Origin: Amycolatopsis pittospori
GTDB lineage: Bacteria > Actinomycetota > Actinomycetes > Mycobacteriales > Pseudonocardiaceae
Direction of reading: 5' to 3'
Assembly: GCF_013870525.1 (NCBI RefSeq)
Contig: NZ_JACBXD010000003.1
Coordinates: forward strand, 124,001-188,000
DNA length: 64,000 bases
Shown: positions 37,045-45,649 of the stretch, one piece after another
How the letters are laid out: every line of letters starts with the position of its first letter
How positions within the stretch are numbered: position 1 is the stretch's first letter
The notes under the pieces: generated by a model
Databases searched by the model: none
What the model was told of the DNA's origin: nothing
Seen by the model: only the letters and a program-made list of their open reading frames with translations
Position numbers and translations under genes: made by a program

Positions 37045-38490
37045 ATGAGCCAGGACGACACGTCACTCGCCAAGAACGTCCTCGGCGTACCCGGCATCGT
37101 GTTCCTCGTCCTGGCCGCGGTCGCACCGCTGACCGGCATGGTCGTGATCGCCGCGATCGGCATCGCGCTCGGGAACGGCGGCGGCATGGTCGCGGCCTTC
37201 CTGTTGGCCACGGTGGTCCTCCTGCTGTTCGCGGTCGGCTACGCGCAGATGTCGAAGGTGCTCACCAGCGCGGGTGGCTTCTACGCGTTCGTGGTCAAGG
37301 GGCTGGGCCGGACGCCCGGTCTGGTCGCCGGGTTCGTCGCGATGCTCGGTTACAACTGTTTCGTCGCGGGCGCGATCGGCACGAGCGGGTTCTTCACCTC
37401 CACGGCGATCGACGACGTCTTCGGCCTGAAACTCGATTGGATCTTCTGGAGCGCGCTTTCGGTCGTACTGGTGCTCCTGCTCAGCCGCCGGGGGATCGCC
37501 GTCAGCGCGAAGGTGCTGGGAGTGTCGCTGATCCTCGAGGTGTCGATCCTGCTGATCATGGACTTCAGTGTGCTGTTCCGGCACGGTTTCTCGTTCGCCG
37601 CGTTCAGCCCGTCCGTGCTGTTCCAGGGTGCGAGCGGGCTGGCGTTGTTGTTCGCCGCCAACGCCTTCATCGGTTTCGAGGCGACGGCGTTGTTCGGCGA
37701 GGAGGCCAAGGACCCGAAACGGACGATCCCGCGGGCGACCTACATCGCCATCGGGTTCATCGGGGTGTTCGCCGCGTTCACCACCTGGGCCGTGGTCAGC
37801 GCGATCGGCGCCGAGCAGGCGCAGGACGTGGCCGCCGCACATCTGTCGAGCGGGGACCTGGTGCTTTCGGTCTCCCAGGAGTACCTCGGCGGTTTCCTGA
37901 CCAAGGTGATGCTGCTGCTCCTGGTGGTCAGCCTGTTCGCGGCCTTGCTCGCGTTGCACAATTCGGCCACCCGCTATCTGTACGCGCTGGGCCGCGTCGG
38001 TGTGCTGCCCCGGCCGCTGGGCAAGACCAGTCCGCGCAACGGGTCGCCGCGCTTCGCCTCGATCGTCCAACTGGCCTTCGGATCGTTGGTGGTGCTGGGC
38101 TTCTGGCTCGCCGGACTCGATCCGGTCGCGGATCTCACCGCGAGCATGACCGGCTTCGGCACCCTCGGCATCCTCACACTGCAACTGTTCGCGGCGGTGG
38201 CGATCCTCGTCCACTTCCGCCGGAGCCGCGATCGCCGCGTCGTGCGGACGCTGCTCGCTCCGGGACTGGGCGCGATCGGGCTCGGGATCATCGTGACGCT
38301 GGCGATCCTCAACTTCCCGACCCTCGCCGGTTCGAGCAACGGCGTCGTCCCGCTGCTGCCGTGGCTGCTGCTGGTCGTCGCGCTGGCCGGGCTCGCGGTC
38401 GCCGTCTGGCTGCGCCGGTTCCGCCCGGCGGTCTATGACGCGCTGGAGTCCGATCTGGAACGCGAGCCGTCAGACGTTGTTGGTCAGTGA
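37045..38490 (+). CDS. APC-superfamily amino-acid/amine permease
   Basis: This 481-aa membrane transporter has about 12 hydrophobic helices. The first helix carries the APC glycine motif (NVLGVPGIVFLVLAAVAPLT), and FIGFEATALFGEEAKDPKRTIPRA is the conserved APC helix 6 to loop segment. It imports or exchanges an amino acid or polyamine by proton symport or antiport. ATG 37045 has GGGAG upstream. It converges with the GntR gene with a 21-bp overlap. Substrate unknown. Confidence 0.87.
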   Translation: MSQDDTSLAKNVLGVPGIVFLVLAAVAPLTGMVVIAAIGIALGNGGGMVAAFLLATVVLLLFAVGYAQMSKVLTSAGGFYAFVVKGLGRTPGLVAGFVAMLGYNCFVAGAIGTSGFFTSTAIDDVFGLKLDWIFWSALSVVLVLLLSRRGIAVSAKVLGVSLILEVSILLIMDFSVLFRHGFSFAAFSPSVLFQGASGLALLFAANAFIGFEATALFGEEAKDPKRTIPRATYIAIGFIGVFAAFTTWAVVSAIGAEQAQDVAAAHLSSGDLVLSVSQEYLGGFLTKVMLLLLVVSLFAALLALHNSATRYLYALGRVGVLPRPLGKTSPRNGSPRFASIVQLAFGSLVVLGFWLAGLDPVADLTASMTGFGTLGILTLQLFAAVAILVHFRRSRDRRVVRTLLAPGLGAIGLGIIVTLAILNFPTLAGSSNGVVPLLPWLLLVVALAGLAVAVWLRRFRPAVYDALESDLEREPSDVVGQ

Positions 38491-39225
38491 CAGGTTGAAC
38501 GAGTAGCGCGAGGCGCGGTAGACGTGCCAGCCGTACTCGACGACCCGGCCGGTGTCGTCGTACGTGGTGCGCTCCATGGTGAGCAGCGCCGCCCCCGGCT
38601 TCTCCCCCAGCAGTTCGGCGTCCTCCTCGGTGGCGAGGCGGGCGCCGACGTTCTGGTGGGCGGCGTGCAGCCGGACGCCCGCCGACCGCAGCAGCTGGTA
38701 GAGGCCCCTGTCCCGCAGTTCGTCGTCGTCCGGGTCGATGATGCCGTCGGGCAGCTGGTTGTTCATGATCGCCAGCGGTTCGCCGCCGGTCGAGCGCACC
38801 CGCTTCAGGCGCCGGACCCGGGTCAGCCCCGGTGTTTCCAGCCGTTCGACGGCGTCCTCGCCGGCGGGGTCCACCCGGTTGATCAGCACGACCGTCTCCG
38901 GCTTGTCGCCTAGTTCGTTCAGGTCGTCGAAAAGGCTGCTCAAGCGCAGCGGGCGGGCGACCTTGGTGCGGACGACCTGAGTGCCGACGCCGCGTTTGCG
39001 CACCAACAGCCCCTCGTTGACCAGGGACTGGATGGCCTGGCGGATGGTCGGCCGCGACAGATGCAGCCGCGAGGCGAGATCCACCTCGTTGTCCAGCCGC
39101 GCGCCCGTCGGCAGCCTGCCGTCCTCGATCGCCGCGCGGAGCTGCCGGGCGACCTGGGAATACAGCGGCTCCGGGCTGCCCGGGTCGACGACGATCTCGC
39201 CGGGTGCCCAGGTCGGGGGATTCAT
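38470..39225 (-). CDS. GntR-family regulator (HutC/UTRA type)
   Basis: This 251-aa protein has a GntR winged HTH (PLYSQVARQLRAAIEDGRLPTGARL; SRPTIRQAIQSLVNEGLLVR) and a C-terminal UTRA effector domain (ELLGEKPGAALLTMERTTYDDTGRVVEYG, split). It is divergent from the aldolase-like/mmsA genes of inositol catabolism, which it probably represses; a myo-inositol catabolite is the likely inducer. The 108-nt gap contains an imperfect AT-rich inverted repeat and a TTGACA -35 box. Confidence 0.87.
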   Translation of the reverse strand: MNPPTWAPGEIVVDPGSPEPLYSQVARQLRAAIEDGRLPTGARLDNEVDLASRLHLSRPTIRQAIQSLVNEGLLVRKRGVGTQVVRTKVARPLRLSSLFDDLNELGDKPETVVLINRVDPAGEDAVERLETPGLTRVRRLKRVRSTGGEPLAIMNNQLPDGIIDPDDDELRDRGLYQLLRSAGVRLHAAHQNVGARLATEEDAELLGEKPGAALLTMERTTYDDTGRVVEYGWHVYRASRYSFNLSLTNNV

Positions 39226-39250
39226 GCGCGGAGCTTACCGCGAAGCGCGC

Positions 39251-39278
39251 TATGACCTTATGTCCATATGTCTTGACA
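39251..39278. promoter_or_regulatory. Candidate GntR operator overlapping a TTGACA -35 box
   Basis: The region TATGACCTTATGTCCATATGTC contains an imperfect inverted repeat, TTATG-TC-CATAT, unusually A/T-rich for this genome. TTGACA follows at 39273-39278, 56 nt before the GTG at 39334, fitting a -35 element with the operator upstream. No strong -10 box is evident, so the assignment is tentative. Confidence 0.4.
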
Positions 39279-39333
39279 AAGTCTCGGCCACTTTGCGATG
39301 GTCCTGGTGGAACGCGAGCCAGGAGGAACAAGA

Positions 39334-40203
39334 GTGTCCGACACAGTTCGGCGAGTCGTCGCCAAGCGGGTACGCGATCCGGAAGCGATCGCGGAGGCCG
39401 CGGCCGCCCGGGTCCGGGCGAAGTCACCGTTCAACGACAAGGGCCGCACGATGATCATCGCCGCGGACCATCCGGCGCGCGGCGCGAACGGCGTCGGCTC
39501 CGACCCGCTGGCGATGGCCGACCGCGGCGAACTGCTGGACCGCCTCTGCCTGGCGCTGGACCGGCCGGGCGTCACGGGTGTGCTCGCGACCCCGGACATC
39601 GTCGACGACCTGCTGCTTCTCGGTGTCCTCGACGGCAAGACCGTCCTCGGCTCCATGAACCGCACGGGACTCGCCGGATCGGCTTTCGAGATCGACGACC
39701 GGTTCGCCTGCTACGACGCCGAAGCGATCGAACGGATGCGCTTCGACGGCGGCAAGACCCTCACCCGGATCTGCCTGACCGACCCGGCGACGCCTGCCGC
39801 GCTCGAGAACACCGCGAAGGCGATCAACGACCTGGCCGACCGGAAACTGATCGCGATGGTCGAACCGTTCCTCTCGGACTGGGTCGACGGGCGTCTCCGC
39901 AACGACCTCTCCCCCGACGCCGTGATCCGCTCGATCACCATCGCCTCCGGGCTCGGCCGCTCGTCCGCCTACACCTGGCTGAAGCTTCCCGTCGTCGAGG
40001 AGATGGAGCGCGTGCTGGCGGCCTCGACGCTGCCCGCCGTCCTGCTGGGCGGCGAGGTCAAGGACCCCGACGCCGCGTTCGCCGCCTGGCAGCGGGCGCT
40101 CGCCCTGCCGACCGTGCAGGGCCTCGTGGTCGGCCGATCGCTGCTCTACCCGCACGACGGCGACGTCGCGAAGGCCGTCGACACGGCCGTCGGGCTGCTG
40201 TAA
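39334..40203 (+). CDS. Cgl0158-family (beta/alpha)8-barrel aldolase-like protein (inositol catabolism)
   Basis: This 289-aa TIM-barrel protein of the DeoC/FbaB-like aldolase group has FNDKGRTMIIAADHPARGANG, MNRTGLAGSAFEIDDR and a late active-site-like LPAVLLGGEVKDPDA. Members of this family sit in actinobacterial iol clusters, where they probably cleave or handle a 2-deoxy-5-keto-gluconate-6-P derivative. Start GTG 39334 follows AGGAGG, 7 nt away. It is followed 19 nt later by mmsA. No other iol genes are in the window, so this is a partial cluster. Confidence 0.8.
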   Translation: MSDTVRRVVAKRVRDPEAIAEAAAARVRAKSPFNDKGRTMIIAADHPARGANGVGSDPLAMADRGELLDRLCLALDRPGVTGVLATPDIVDDLLLLGVLDGKTVLGSMNRTGLAGSAFEIDDRFACYDAEAIERMRFDGGKTLTRICLTDPATPAALENTAKAINDLADRKLIAMVEPFLSDWVDGRLRNDLSPDAVIRSITIASGLGRSSAYTWLKLPVVEEMERVLAASTLPAVLLGGEVKDPDAAFAAWQRALALPTVQGLVVGRSLLYPHDGDVAKAVDTAVGLL

Positions 40204-40222
40204 CCCCTGTGGAGGACAACGC

Positions 40223-41707
40223 GTGAAGACCATCGAACACTGGATCAACGGCACCGCGACCTCGGCGGGCTCGACCCGCACCGGCCTGGTCTACGACCCG
40301 GCCGCCGGACGGCCGCAGGCGGAGGTGCTCCTCGCCGAACCGTCCGATGTGGACACCGCGGTCGCCGCCGCGGGCAAGGCCTTCGAGTCGTGGGGTGATT
40401 CGTCGCTCTCGCAGCGGACCAAGGTGATGTTCGCCTTCCGCGAGTTGCTGGTGAGGCATGAGGACGAACTCGCGCGGATCATCTCCTCCGAGCACGGCAA
40501 GGTGCTCGACGACGCGCGCGGCGAGATCGTCCGCGGCCGCGAGATCGTGGAGTACGCCTGCGGGATCGCCGACGCCTTGAAGGGCGGCTTCTCCGACCAG
40601 GTGTCGCGGGACGTCGACGTCCACGACTTCCGGCAACCGCTCGGGGTGGTCGCCGGGATCACGCCGTTCAACTTCCCGATCATGGTGCCGCTCTGGATGC
40701 ACCCGATCGCCATCGCCACCGGCAACACGTTCGTGCTCAAGCCCAGCGAACGGGTTCCGTCCGCTTCCCGGCTGGTCGCCGAGCTGTACGCCGAGGCTGG
40801 TCTGCCGGACGGCGTGTTCAACGTGGTCAACGGGGACAAGGTCGCGGTCGACGCGATCCTCGAACACCCGGGGATCTCCGCGGTGTCGTTCGTCGGGTCG
40901 ACCCCGATCGCCAAATACGTGCACGAACGTGCCACCGCGACCGGTAAACGCGTGCAAGCCTTGGGCGGGGCCAAGAACCACGCCGTCGTCCTGCCCGACG
41001 CCGACCTCGAATACGCCGCGAACCACCTCACTGCCGCCGCGTTCGGTTCCGCCGGGCAGCGCTGCATGGCGATCTCCATCGGCGTCGCCGTCGGCTCGGC
41101 CGGCGACCAACTGGTCGAGATCCTCAAGCGCAAGGCCGCCGAGGTCAAGATCGGGCCCGGCCACGACGCCGGCAACGACATGGGCCCCGTCGTCACCCAG
41201 GCCGCGCGGGAACGGGTGATCGACGCCGTCACGACCGGCGCGAAGCAGGGCGCGACCGTGGTCGTCGACGGCCGCGCGGTCCGCGTCGAGGGGCACGAAG
41301 GGGGCTTCTTCGTCGGACCGTCCCTTTTGGACAACGTGACCGCGGAGATGGCCGCCTACCGCGAGGAGATCTTCGGCCCGGTGCTCGGGATCGTGCGGGT
41401 CTCCACCGTGGACGAAGCCATCGCGCTGATCAACGCGAACCCGTACGGCAACGGCACCGCCATCTTCACCGGCAGCGGAGAGGCGGCGCGACGATTCCAG
41501 CGGGAGGTGAAGGTCGGCATGATCGGCGTGAACGTGCCCATCCCGGTGCCGATGTCGTACTACTCCTTCGGCGGCTGGAAGGACTCCCTCATCGGGGACA
41601 GCCCCATCCACGGCCCCGAAGGCGTCCGGTTCTACACCCGGGCGAAGGTCGTCACGACCCGGTGGCCGCACACCGCCGCCGCCTTCACCTTCCCGACGTC
41701 CAGCTGA
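40223..41707 (+). CDS. mmsA: CoA-acylating methylmalonate-semialdehyde dehydrogenase
   Basis: This 494-aa aldehyde dehydrogenase of the MmsA/IolA group has the catalytic Cys C281 in FGSAGQRCMAIS, the NAD-binding ITPFNFPIM and FVLKPSERVP and the MmsA-type PIPVPMSYYSFGG C-terminal region. It converts malonate- or methylmalonate-semialdehyde to acetyl- or propionyl-CoA, the final step of inositol and valine catabolism. GTG 40223 has GGAGG upstream. It is coupled to the Cgl0158-family gene. Confidence 0.93.
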   Translation: MKTIEHWINGTATSAGSTRTGLVYDPAAGRPQAEVLLAEPSDVDTAVAAAGKAFESWGDSSLSQRTKVMFAFRELLVRHEDELARIISSEHGKVLDDARGEIVRGREIVEYACGIADALKGGFSDQVSRDVDVHDFRQPLGVVAGITPFNFPIMVPLWMHPIAIATGNTFVLKPSERVPSASRLVAELYAEAGLPDGVFNVVNGDKVAVDAILEHPGISAVSFVGSTPIAKYVHERATATGKRVQALGGAKNHAVVLPDADLEYAANHLTAAAFGSAGQRCMAISIGVAVGSAGDQLVEILKRKAAEVKIGPGHDAGNDMGPVVTQAARERVIDAVTTGAKQGATVVVDGRAVRVEGHEGGFFVGPSLLDNVTAEMAAYREEIFGPVLGIVRVSTVDEAIALINANPYGNGTAIFTGSGEAARRFQREVKVGMIGVNVPIPVPMSYYSFGGWKDSLIGDSPIHGPEGVRFYTRAKVVTTRWPHTAAAFTFPTSS

Positions 41708-41709
41708 GC

Positions 41710-41763
41710 CCCGCGTTTAGTCCTCTGAATGCGCCTTTGCGCATTCAGAGGACTAAACGCGGG
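41710..41763. terminator. Perfect 25-bp hairpin between mmsA and permease gene
   Basis: 41710-41734 is fully complementary to 41739-41763, with a CTTT loop. It starts 3 nt after the mmsA stop and ends 10 nt before the stop of the convergent permease gene, a bidirectional terminator position. The core CGTTTAGTCCTCTGAATGCGC is unlike the CGTGAGTG family. Confidence 0.78.
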
Positions 41764-41772
41764 TCGAGATCG

Positions 41773-43161
41773 TCAGCGCACTTGCTGCTGTTGCCGCTTC
41801 CCGACGTAGCGCCAGCCCACCAGGAGCACGATGGCCAGCACCGGGATCGAGTAGAACGCGATCTTCTCGGCGCCGTCGGAGAAGCCCATCAGGACGACGA
41901 CCAGCGCGAGGAACCCGAGTGTCGCCCAGCCGCTGTAAGGCGCCCACGGCATCCGGTAGGACGGCCTTTCCAGTTCACCGCGCAGCGCGGCCTGACGCAG
42001 CCGCATCTGGCAGAAGATCAGCGTCGCCCAGGTGGTGATCACGCCGAGCGAGGCGATCGCGATCGCGATGTCGAACGCGTCCTTCGGCACCAGGTAGTTG
42101 AGCACCACGCCCAGCACATAGGCGCCGGACGTGAACAGGATGCCGCCGTAGGGCACGTGACGGCTGCTCATCTTGCCGACGAACTTCGGCGCTTCACCCT
42201 TGTCCGCCAGCGCGCGCAGGATGCGGCCGGTGGAGTAGAGGCCGGAGTTGCAGCTCGACAGCGCGGCGGTGAGCACGACGGCGTTCATGACGTCGCCGAT
42301 ACCCGGGATCCCGAGTCGGCTGAACACGGTGACGAACGGGCTCTCGCCGCCGTTGTAGAACGGCCAGGGCAGCAGCATCGCCAGCAGCAGCACGGAACCG
42401 ACGTAGAACACGCCGATCCGCCAGACCACGCCGTTGATCGCCTTCGGCAGAACCTTGCGGGCGTCCTTGGTCTCACCGGCCGCGATGCCGACGACCTCGA
42501 TCGCGGAGTAGGCGAAGATGACGGCTTGCAGGGTCATCAGCGCGATGCCGATGCCGGCCGGGAAGAATCCATTGTGGGCGGTCAGGTTGTGCACGCCCGC
42601 CTGGGTTCCGCCGATGTCGGCGCTCGTGAGCACCAGACCGGTCGCGGTGACCAGGAAGACCACGATGGCCAGCACCTTGACCACCGAGAACCAGAATTCC
42701 AGCTCGCCGAACAGTTTCACCGACAGCAGGTTCACCAGGATCAGCACGCCGAGCGCGACCAGCGCGGTGATCCACTGTGGCACGTCGGGCAGCCATTTGT
42801 GCACGTAGATCGCGACCGCGGTGATCTCCGCGATGCCGGTCATCGCCCAGTTCACCCAGTACATCCAGCCCGACGCGAAGCCGGCCCACGGCCCGATGAA
42901 CTTGCGGGCGTAGGTGACGAAACTGCCGGAAGTCGGCTCGTGGAGCACGAGTTCACCGAGCGCCCGCATCACGAAGTACGCGGCGATACCGCAAAGGGCG
43001 TAGGACAGGACGAGCGACGGCCCGACCTGCTGGAGCTTGCCACCGGCACCGAGGAACAGCCCGACGCCGATCGCACCGCCGATGGCGATCATCTGCACTT
43101 GGCGGTTGCCCAGTGCTTTTGAGTAGCTTTCACCTTTGTCGGTGAGGAGCGAGGAATCCAT
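41773..43161 (-). CDS. AAT-family amino-acid permease
   Basis: This 462-aa protein of about 12 helices has the AAT/LysP-type N-terminus ALGNRQVQMIAIGGAIGVGLFLGAG, ALGELVLHEPTSGSFV and YSAIEVVGIAAGETKDARKVLP. It imports a neutral or amide amino acid with H+. Glutaminase is divergent from it, which makes glutamine or asparagine a sensible guess. Its 170-nt upstream gap must hold both promoters. Confidence 0.88.
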   Translation of the reverse strand: MDSSLLTDKGESYSKALGNRQVQMIAIGGAIGVGLFLGAGGKLQQVGPSLVLSYALCGIAAYFVMRALGELVLHEPTSGSFVTYARKFIGPWAGFASGWMYWVNWAMTGIAEITAVAIYVHKWLPDVPQWITALVALGVLILVNLLSVKLFGELEFWFSVVKVLAIVVFLVTATGLVLTSADIGGTQAGVHNLTAHNGFFPAGIGIALMTLQAVIFAYSAIEVVGIAAGETKDARKVLPKAINGVVWRIGVFYVGSVLLLAMLLPWPFYNGGESPFVTVFSRLGIPGIGDVMNAVVLTAALSSCNSGLYSTGRILRALADKGEAPKFVGKMSSRHVPYGGILFTSGAYVLGVVLNYLVPKDAFDIAIAIASLGVITTWATLIFCQMRLRQAALRGELERPSYRMPWAPYSGWATLGFLALVVVLMGFSDGAEKIAFYSIPVLAIVLLVGWRYVGKRQQQQVR

Positions 43162-43331
43162 GGTTGCCAGACGCTAGAGCGTGTGCGTCAGGTCACCAAC
43201 AATGCTAAGGAAGACTTAAGGTGTGCGAGACGTCACTCTAGGGGTTTTACCGGTATTTCCCGATTCGATTTGACAAATTCACCCGCGAACCCCGATCTTC
43301 GCGCGCGAAGACGGCCTCCTACGCTACGCCC

Positions 43332-44237
43332 GTGGACCTCGCAGCGTTGCTGGACCGGATCGCCGACGACGTCGCGCCGGAGATCGGCCGCGGCTTCGTC
43401 GCGGACTACATCCCCGCCCTCGCCCGGGTCGAACCGGAACGGTTCGGGATGGCCGTGGCCGAAGTGGACGGTGCGGTGCACGGGGTCGGCGACTGGGAGC
43501 GGCCGTTCTCCATCCAGAGCATGTCGAAGGTCTTCACCCTGGCGCTCGCGCTCTCCCACGGCGACGGCCTGTGGGCGCGGGTGGGCCGCGAACCGTCCGG
43601 CAACCCGTTCAACTCGCTGGTGCAGCTGGAAAACGAGGACGGCATTCCCCGCAACCCGTTCATCAACGCGGGCGCGCTGGTGGTGACCGACGAACTGGCG
43701 CAACGCGGTGACGCGGCGGCGGCGTTGCTCGAGTTCCTCCGCGAGGAGAGCGGCCGGGCGGATATCGGCATCGACCCCGAGGTCGCCGCCTCCGAGGCCG
43801 ACCACGCCGACCGCAACCGCGCGCTCGCGTACTTCATGGCCTCTTACCAGAACATGCTGCATCCCGTGCCCGCCGTACTCGACCAGTACGTGCGCCAGTG
43901 CTCGATCGCGATGAGCTGCGCCGACGTCGCGCGCTCGGCGCTCTTCCTGGCCCGCCACGGCGTCCGCAACGACGGGTCCCGGCTGCTGGGGCTCAGCGCG
44001 GCGAAACGGGTCAACGCGGTGATGCTGACCTGCGGCACCTACGACGCGGCGGGCGAATTCGCTTACCGTGTCGGGCTTCCCGGCAAGAGCGGCGTCGGCG
44101 GCGGCATCCTCGCGATCGTCCCCGGCCGGTGCGCGGTCTGCGTATGGAGTCCCTGTCTGGACGCCCGCGGCAACTCCGTCGCGGGTGTCGCGGCTCTCGA
44201 CCGCTTCACCACGCTGACCGGCTGGTCGATCTTCTGA
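43332..44237 (+). CDS. glsA: Glutaminase A
   Basis: This 301-aa glutaminase of the beta-lactamase-like fold has the S63-x-x-K66 motif in FSIQSMSKVF. NPFNSLVQLENEDGIPRNPFINAGALVV carries the conserved substrate-binding segments (given here in outline), and KSGVGGGILAI is the glycine-rich lid. It hydrolyses glutamine to glutamate and ammonia in the cytoplasm. GTG 43332 gives the family-standard N-terminus. It lies beside an amino-acid permease. Confidence 0.94.
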   Translation: MDLAALLDRIADDVAPEIGRGFVADYIPALARVEPERFGMAVAEVDGAVHGVGDWERPFSIQSMSKVFTLALALSHGDGLWARVGREPSGNPFNSLVQLENEDGIPRNPFINAGALVVTDELAQRGDAAAALLEFLREESGRADIGIDPEVAASEADHADRNRALAYFMASYQNMLHPVPAVLDQYVRQCSIAMSCADVARSALFLARHGVRNDGSRLLGLSAAKRVNAVMLTCGTYDAAGEFAYRVGLPGKSGVGGGILAIVPGRCAVCVWSPCLDARGNSVAGVAALDRFTTLTGWSIF

Positions 44238-44247
44238 CCCTGGATCC

Positions 44248-44664
44248 TCAGGTGCTGGGATTTCCCATCTCGTGCCCGGGCCGCCCTTCGGTACGCCGGT
44301 CGCGTTTGATCCGCTCCTCGTGCAGATGCCGCCGTCCGCCGGTCAGATCGGCGGCGACGTCCCGCGTCAGCCCGCGGAAGGTCGCGTAGTAGCCGTCGTC
44401 GTACTCCTCCACCAGCTGGAAGGTCCACCGCTCCGGCAGTACGTTCAGGCCGATCAGCTCGGTCCGGATCCGGTCCGCCCATGCCGGGTGCCCGGCCTTC
44501 CGGAGCGCCTCGACAGCCTCACCCAGTGCGAAATCGGCGCTTCCGGTGAGGTGGTGGAAGGCGTAGAGATGTCCTCGCGCCTGCTCGATCGTCTCGAACG
44601 CGGCGACCACTTTCCCGACGGCGTCGACGGTCTCGTCGTCGGGCTCTGAAGGTGTGTCCGGCAT
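44248..44664 (-). CDS. Actinobacterial hypothetical protein
   Basis: This 138-aa soluble protein is not recognised. It starts with acidic residues, then helices (AVGKVVAAFETIEQARGHLYAFHHLTG, split; VEALRKAGHPAWADRIRTELIG). RWTFQLVEEYDDGYY is a likely strand, and the C-terminus is basic. Composition and codon use are normal. It converges on glsA, 10 nt apart. Confidence 0.75.
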   Translation of the reverse strand: MPDTPSEPDDETVDAVGKVVAAFETIEQARGHLYAFHHLTGSADFALGEAVEALRKAGHPAWADRIRTELIGLNVLPERWTFQLVEEYDDGYYATFRGLTRDVAADLTGGRRHLHEERIKRDRRTEGRPGHEMGNPST

Positions 44665-44706
44665 GGACGGGAGATTCCCTGGAACCGGCGTTTCTACACG
44701 CGGGGG

Positions 44707-45567
44707 CTAGCGGTGGCTTTCGACGGCGATCCGCGCGAACGAGCGGATCAGCGGACTCTCCTGCCCCGTCACCCAGGCCACGACGAGCGGGCTCGGCGGC
44801 ATGTCGGCCAGCGGAACCCAGGTCAGGCCGTCCGGCAGCGCGTGCGTGAGCGGCGCGATGCCGACCATGCCGTTCCACAGGACGGCTTGCAGGCATTCGC
44901 TGACCGTGCGCACCACCGGTCCCGGGAGCCGCGACCCGACCGGCGCCGCCCCGTTCCAGTACTCGCGCCACAGCGGGTCCGTCCCCTCCGGCAGCCGGAA
45001 CCACGGCCGGTCGGCGACCTCGGCGAGCCGGAGCGAGTCGTGGCCGGCCAGCGGGTCGCCGTCACGCAGCACGATCCCGACCGGGTCGGTGCGCAGCGTG
45101 CGGAGACTGATCCCGGTCTCGTCGAACGGCGACCGGGTCAGCGCGACGTCGGCCAGCCCGGCACGCAGGCCGGTGGTGGGGTCGGTGAAATCCGCCTCGC
45201 GGAAACGGATCGTGACTTCGGGATGATGACGGCGGAACGCCTCGGCCAGCCGGGTGCTCGCCTCGCCGGCGCCGTCGGCGAGGGTGCCGACGGTGAGCGT
45301 CGCCGGGCCGGCCGCGGCCATCACCCGGGCGCGGGCCCGCTCGGCCTGGTCCAGCAGGGTGCGGGCCTCGGCGTACAGGGTGGTTCCGGCGGCGGTGGGT
45401 TCGACGCCGGCGGCCGAGCGGTGCAGCAGCACGACCCCCAGGTCGCTCTCCAGCTGCCGGATGGCACGACTCAGCGGCGGCTGGGTCATGTGCAGGCGCG
45501 CGGCGGCCCGGCCGAAGTGCCGTTCCTCGGCGACGGCCACGAAGTACCGCAGCAGACGAAGATCCAT
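44707..45567 (-). CDS. LysR-family transcriptional regulator
   Basis: This 286-aa protein has a LysR HTH (LRLLRYFVAVAEERHFGRAAARLHMTQPPLSRAIRQLE in two segments) and effector domain. Start ATG 45567 is preceded by a GTG that could add one residue. It is divergent from the MBL hydrolase gene, with an inverted repeat in the 82-nt gap. It probably activates the hydrolase gene. Confidence 0.88.
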   Translation of the reverse strand: MDLRLLRYFVAVAEERHFGRAAARLHMTQPPLSRAIRQLESDLGVVLLHRSAAGVEPTAAGTTLYAEARTLLDQAERARARVMAAAGPATLTVGTLADGAGEASTRLAEAFRRHHPEVTIRFREADFTDPTTGLRAGLADVALTRSPFDETGISLRTLRTDPVGIVLRDGDPLAGHDSLRLAEVADRPWFRLPEGTDPLWREYWNGAAPVGSRLPGPVVRTVSECLQAVLWNGMVGIAPLTHALPDGLTWVPLADMPPSPLVVAWVTGQESPLIRSFARIAVESHR

Positions 45568-45577
45568 CACCAGCGAT

Positions 45578-45594
45578 GATACCCATCCGGTATC
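45578..45594. promoter_or_regulatory. LysR binding site, GATACC-N5-GGTATC
   Basis: A perfect 6-bp inverted repeat with a 5-nt spacer, GATACCcatccGGTATC, lies 11 nt upstream of the lysR start and 56 nt upstream of the hydrolase start. It contains the T-N11-A pattern of LysR sites. GGTATCGG recurs at 45627-45634, which might be the second (activation) half. Confidence 0.6.
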
Positions 45595-45649
45595 GGGTCC
45601 AGGGAATCGGTCTTGGACGGCGGCCGGGTATCGGCGGGACATTCGGATC

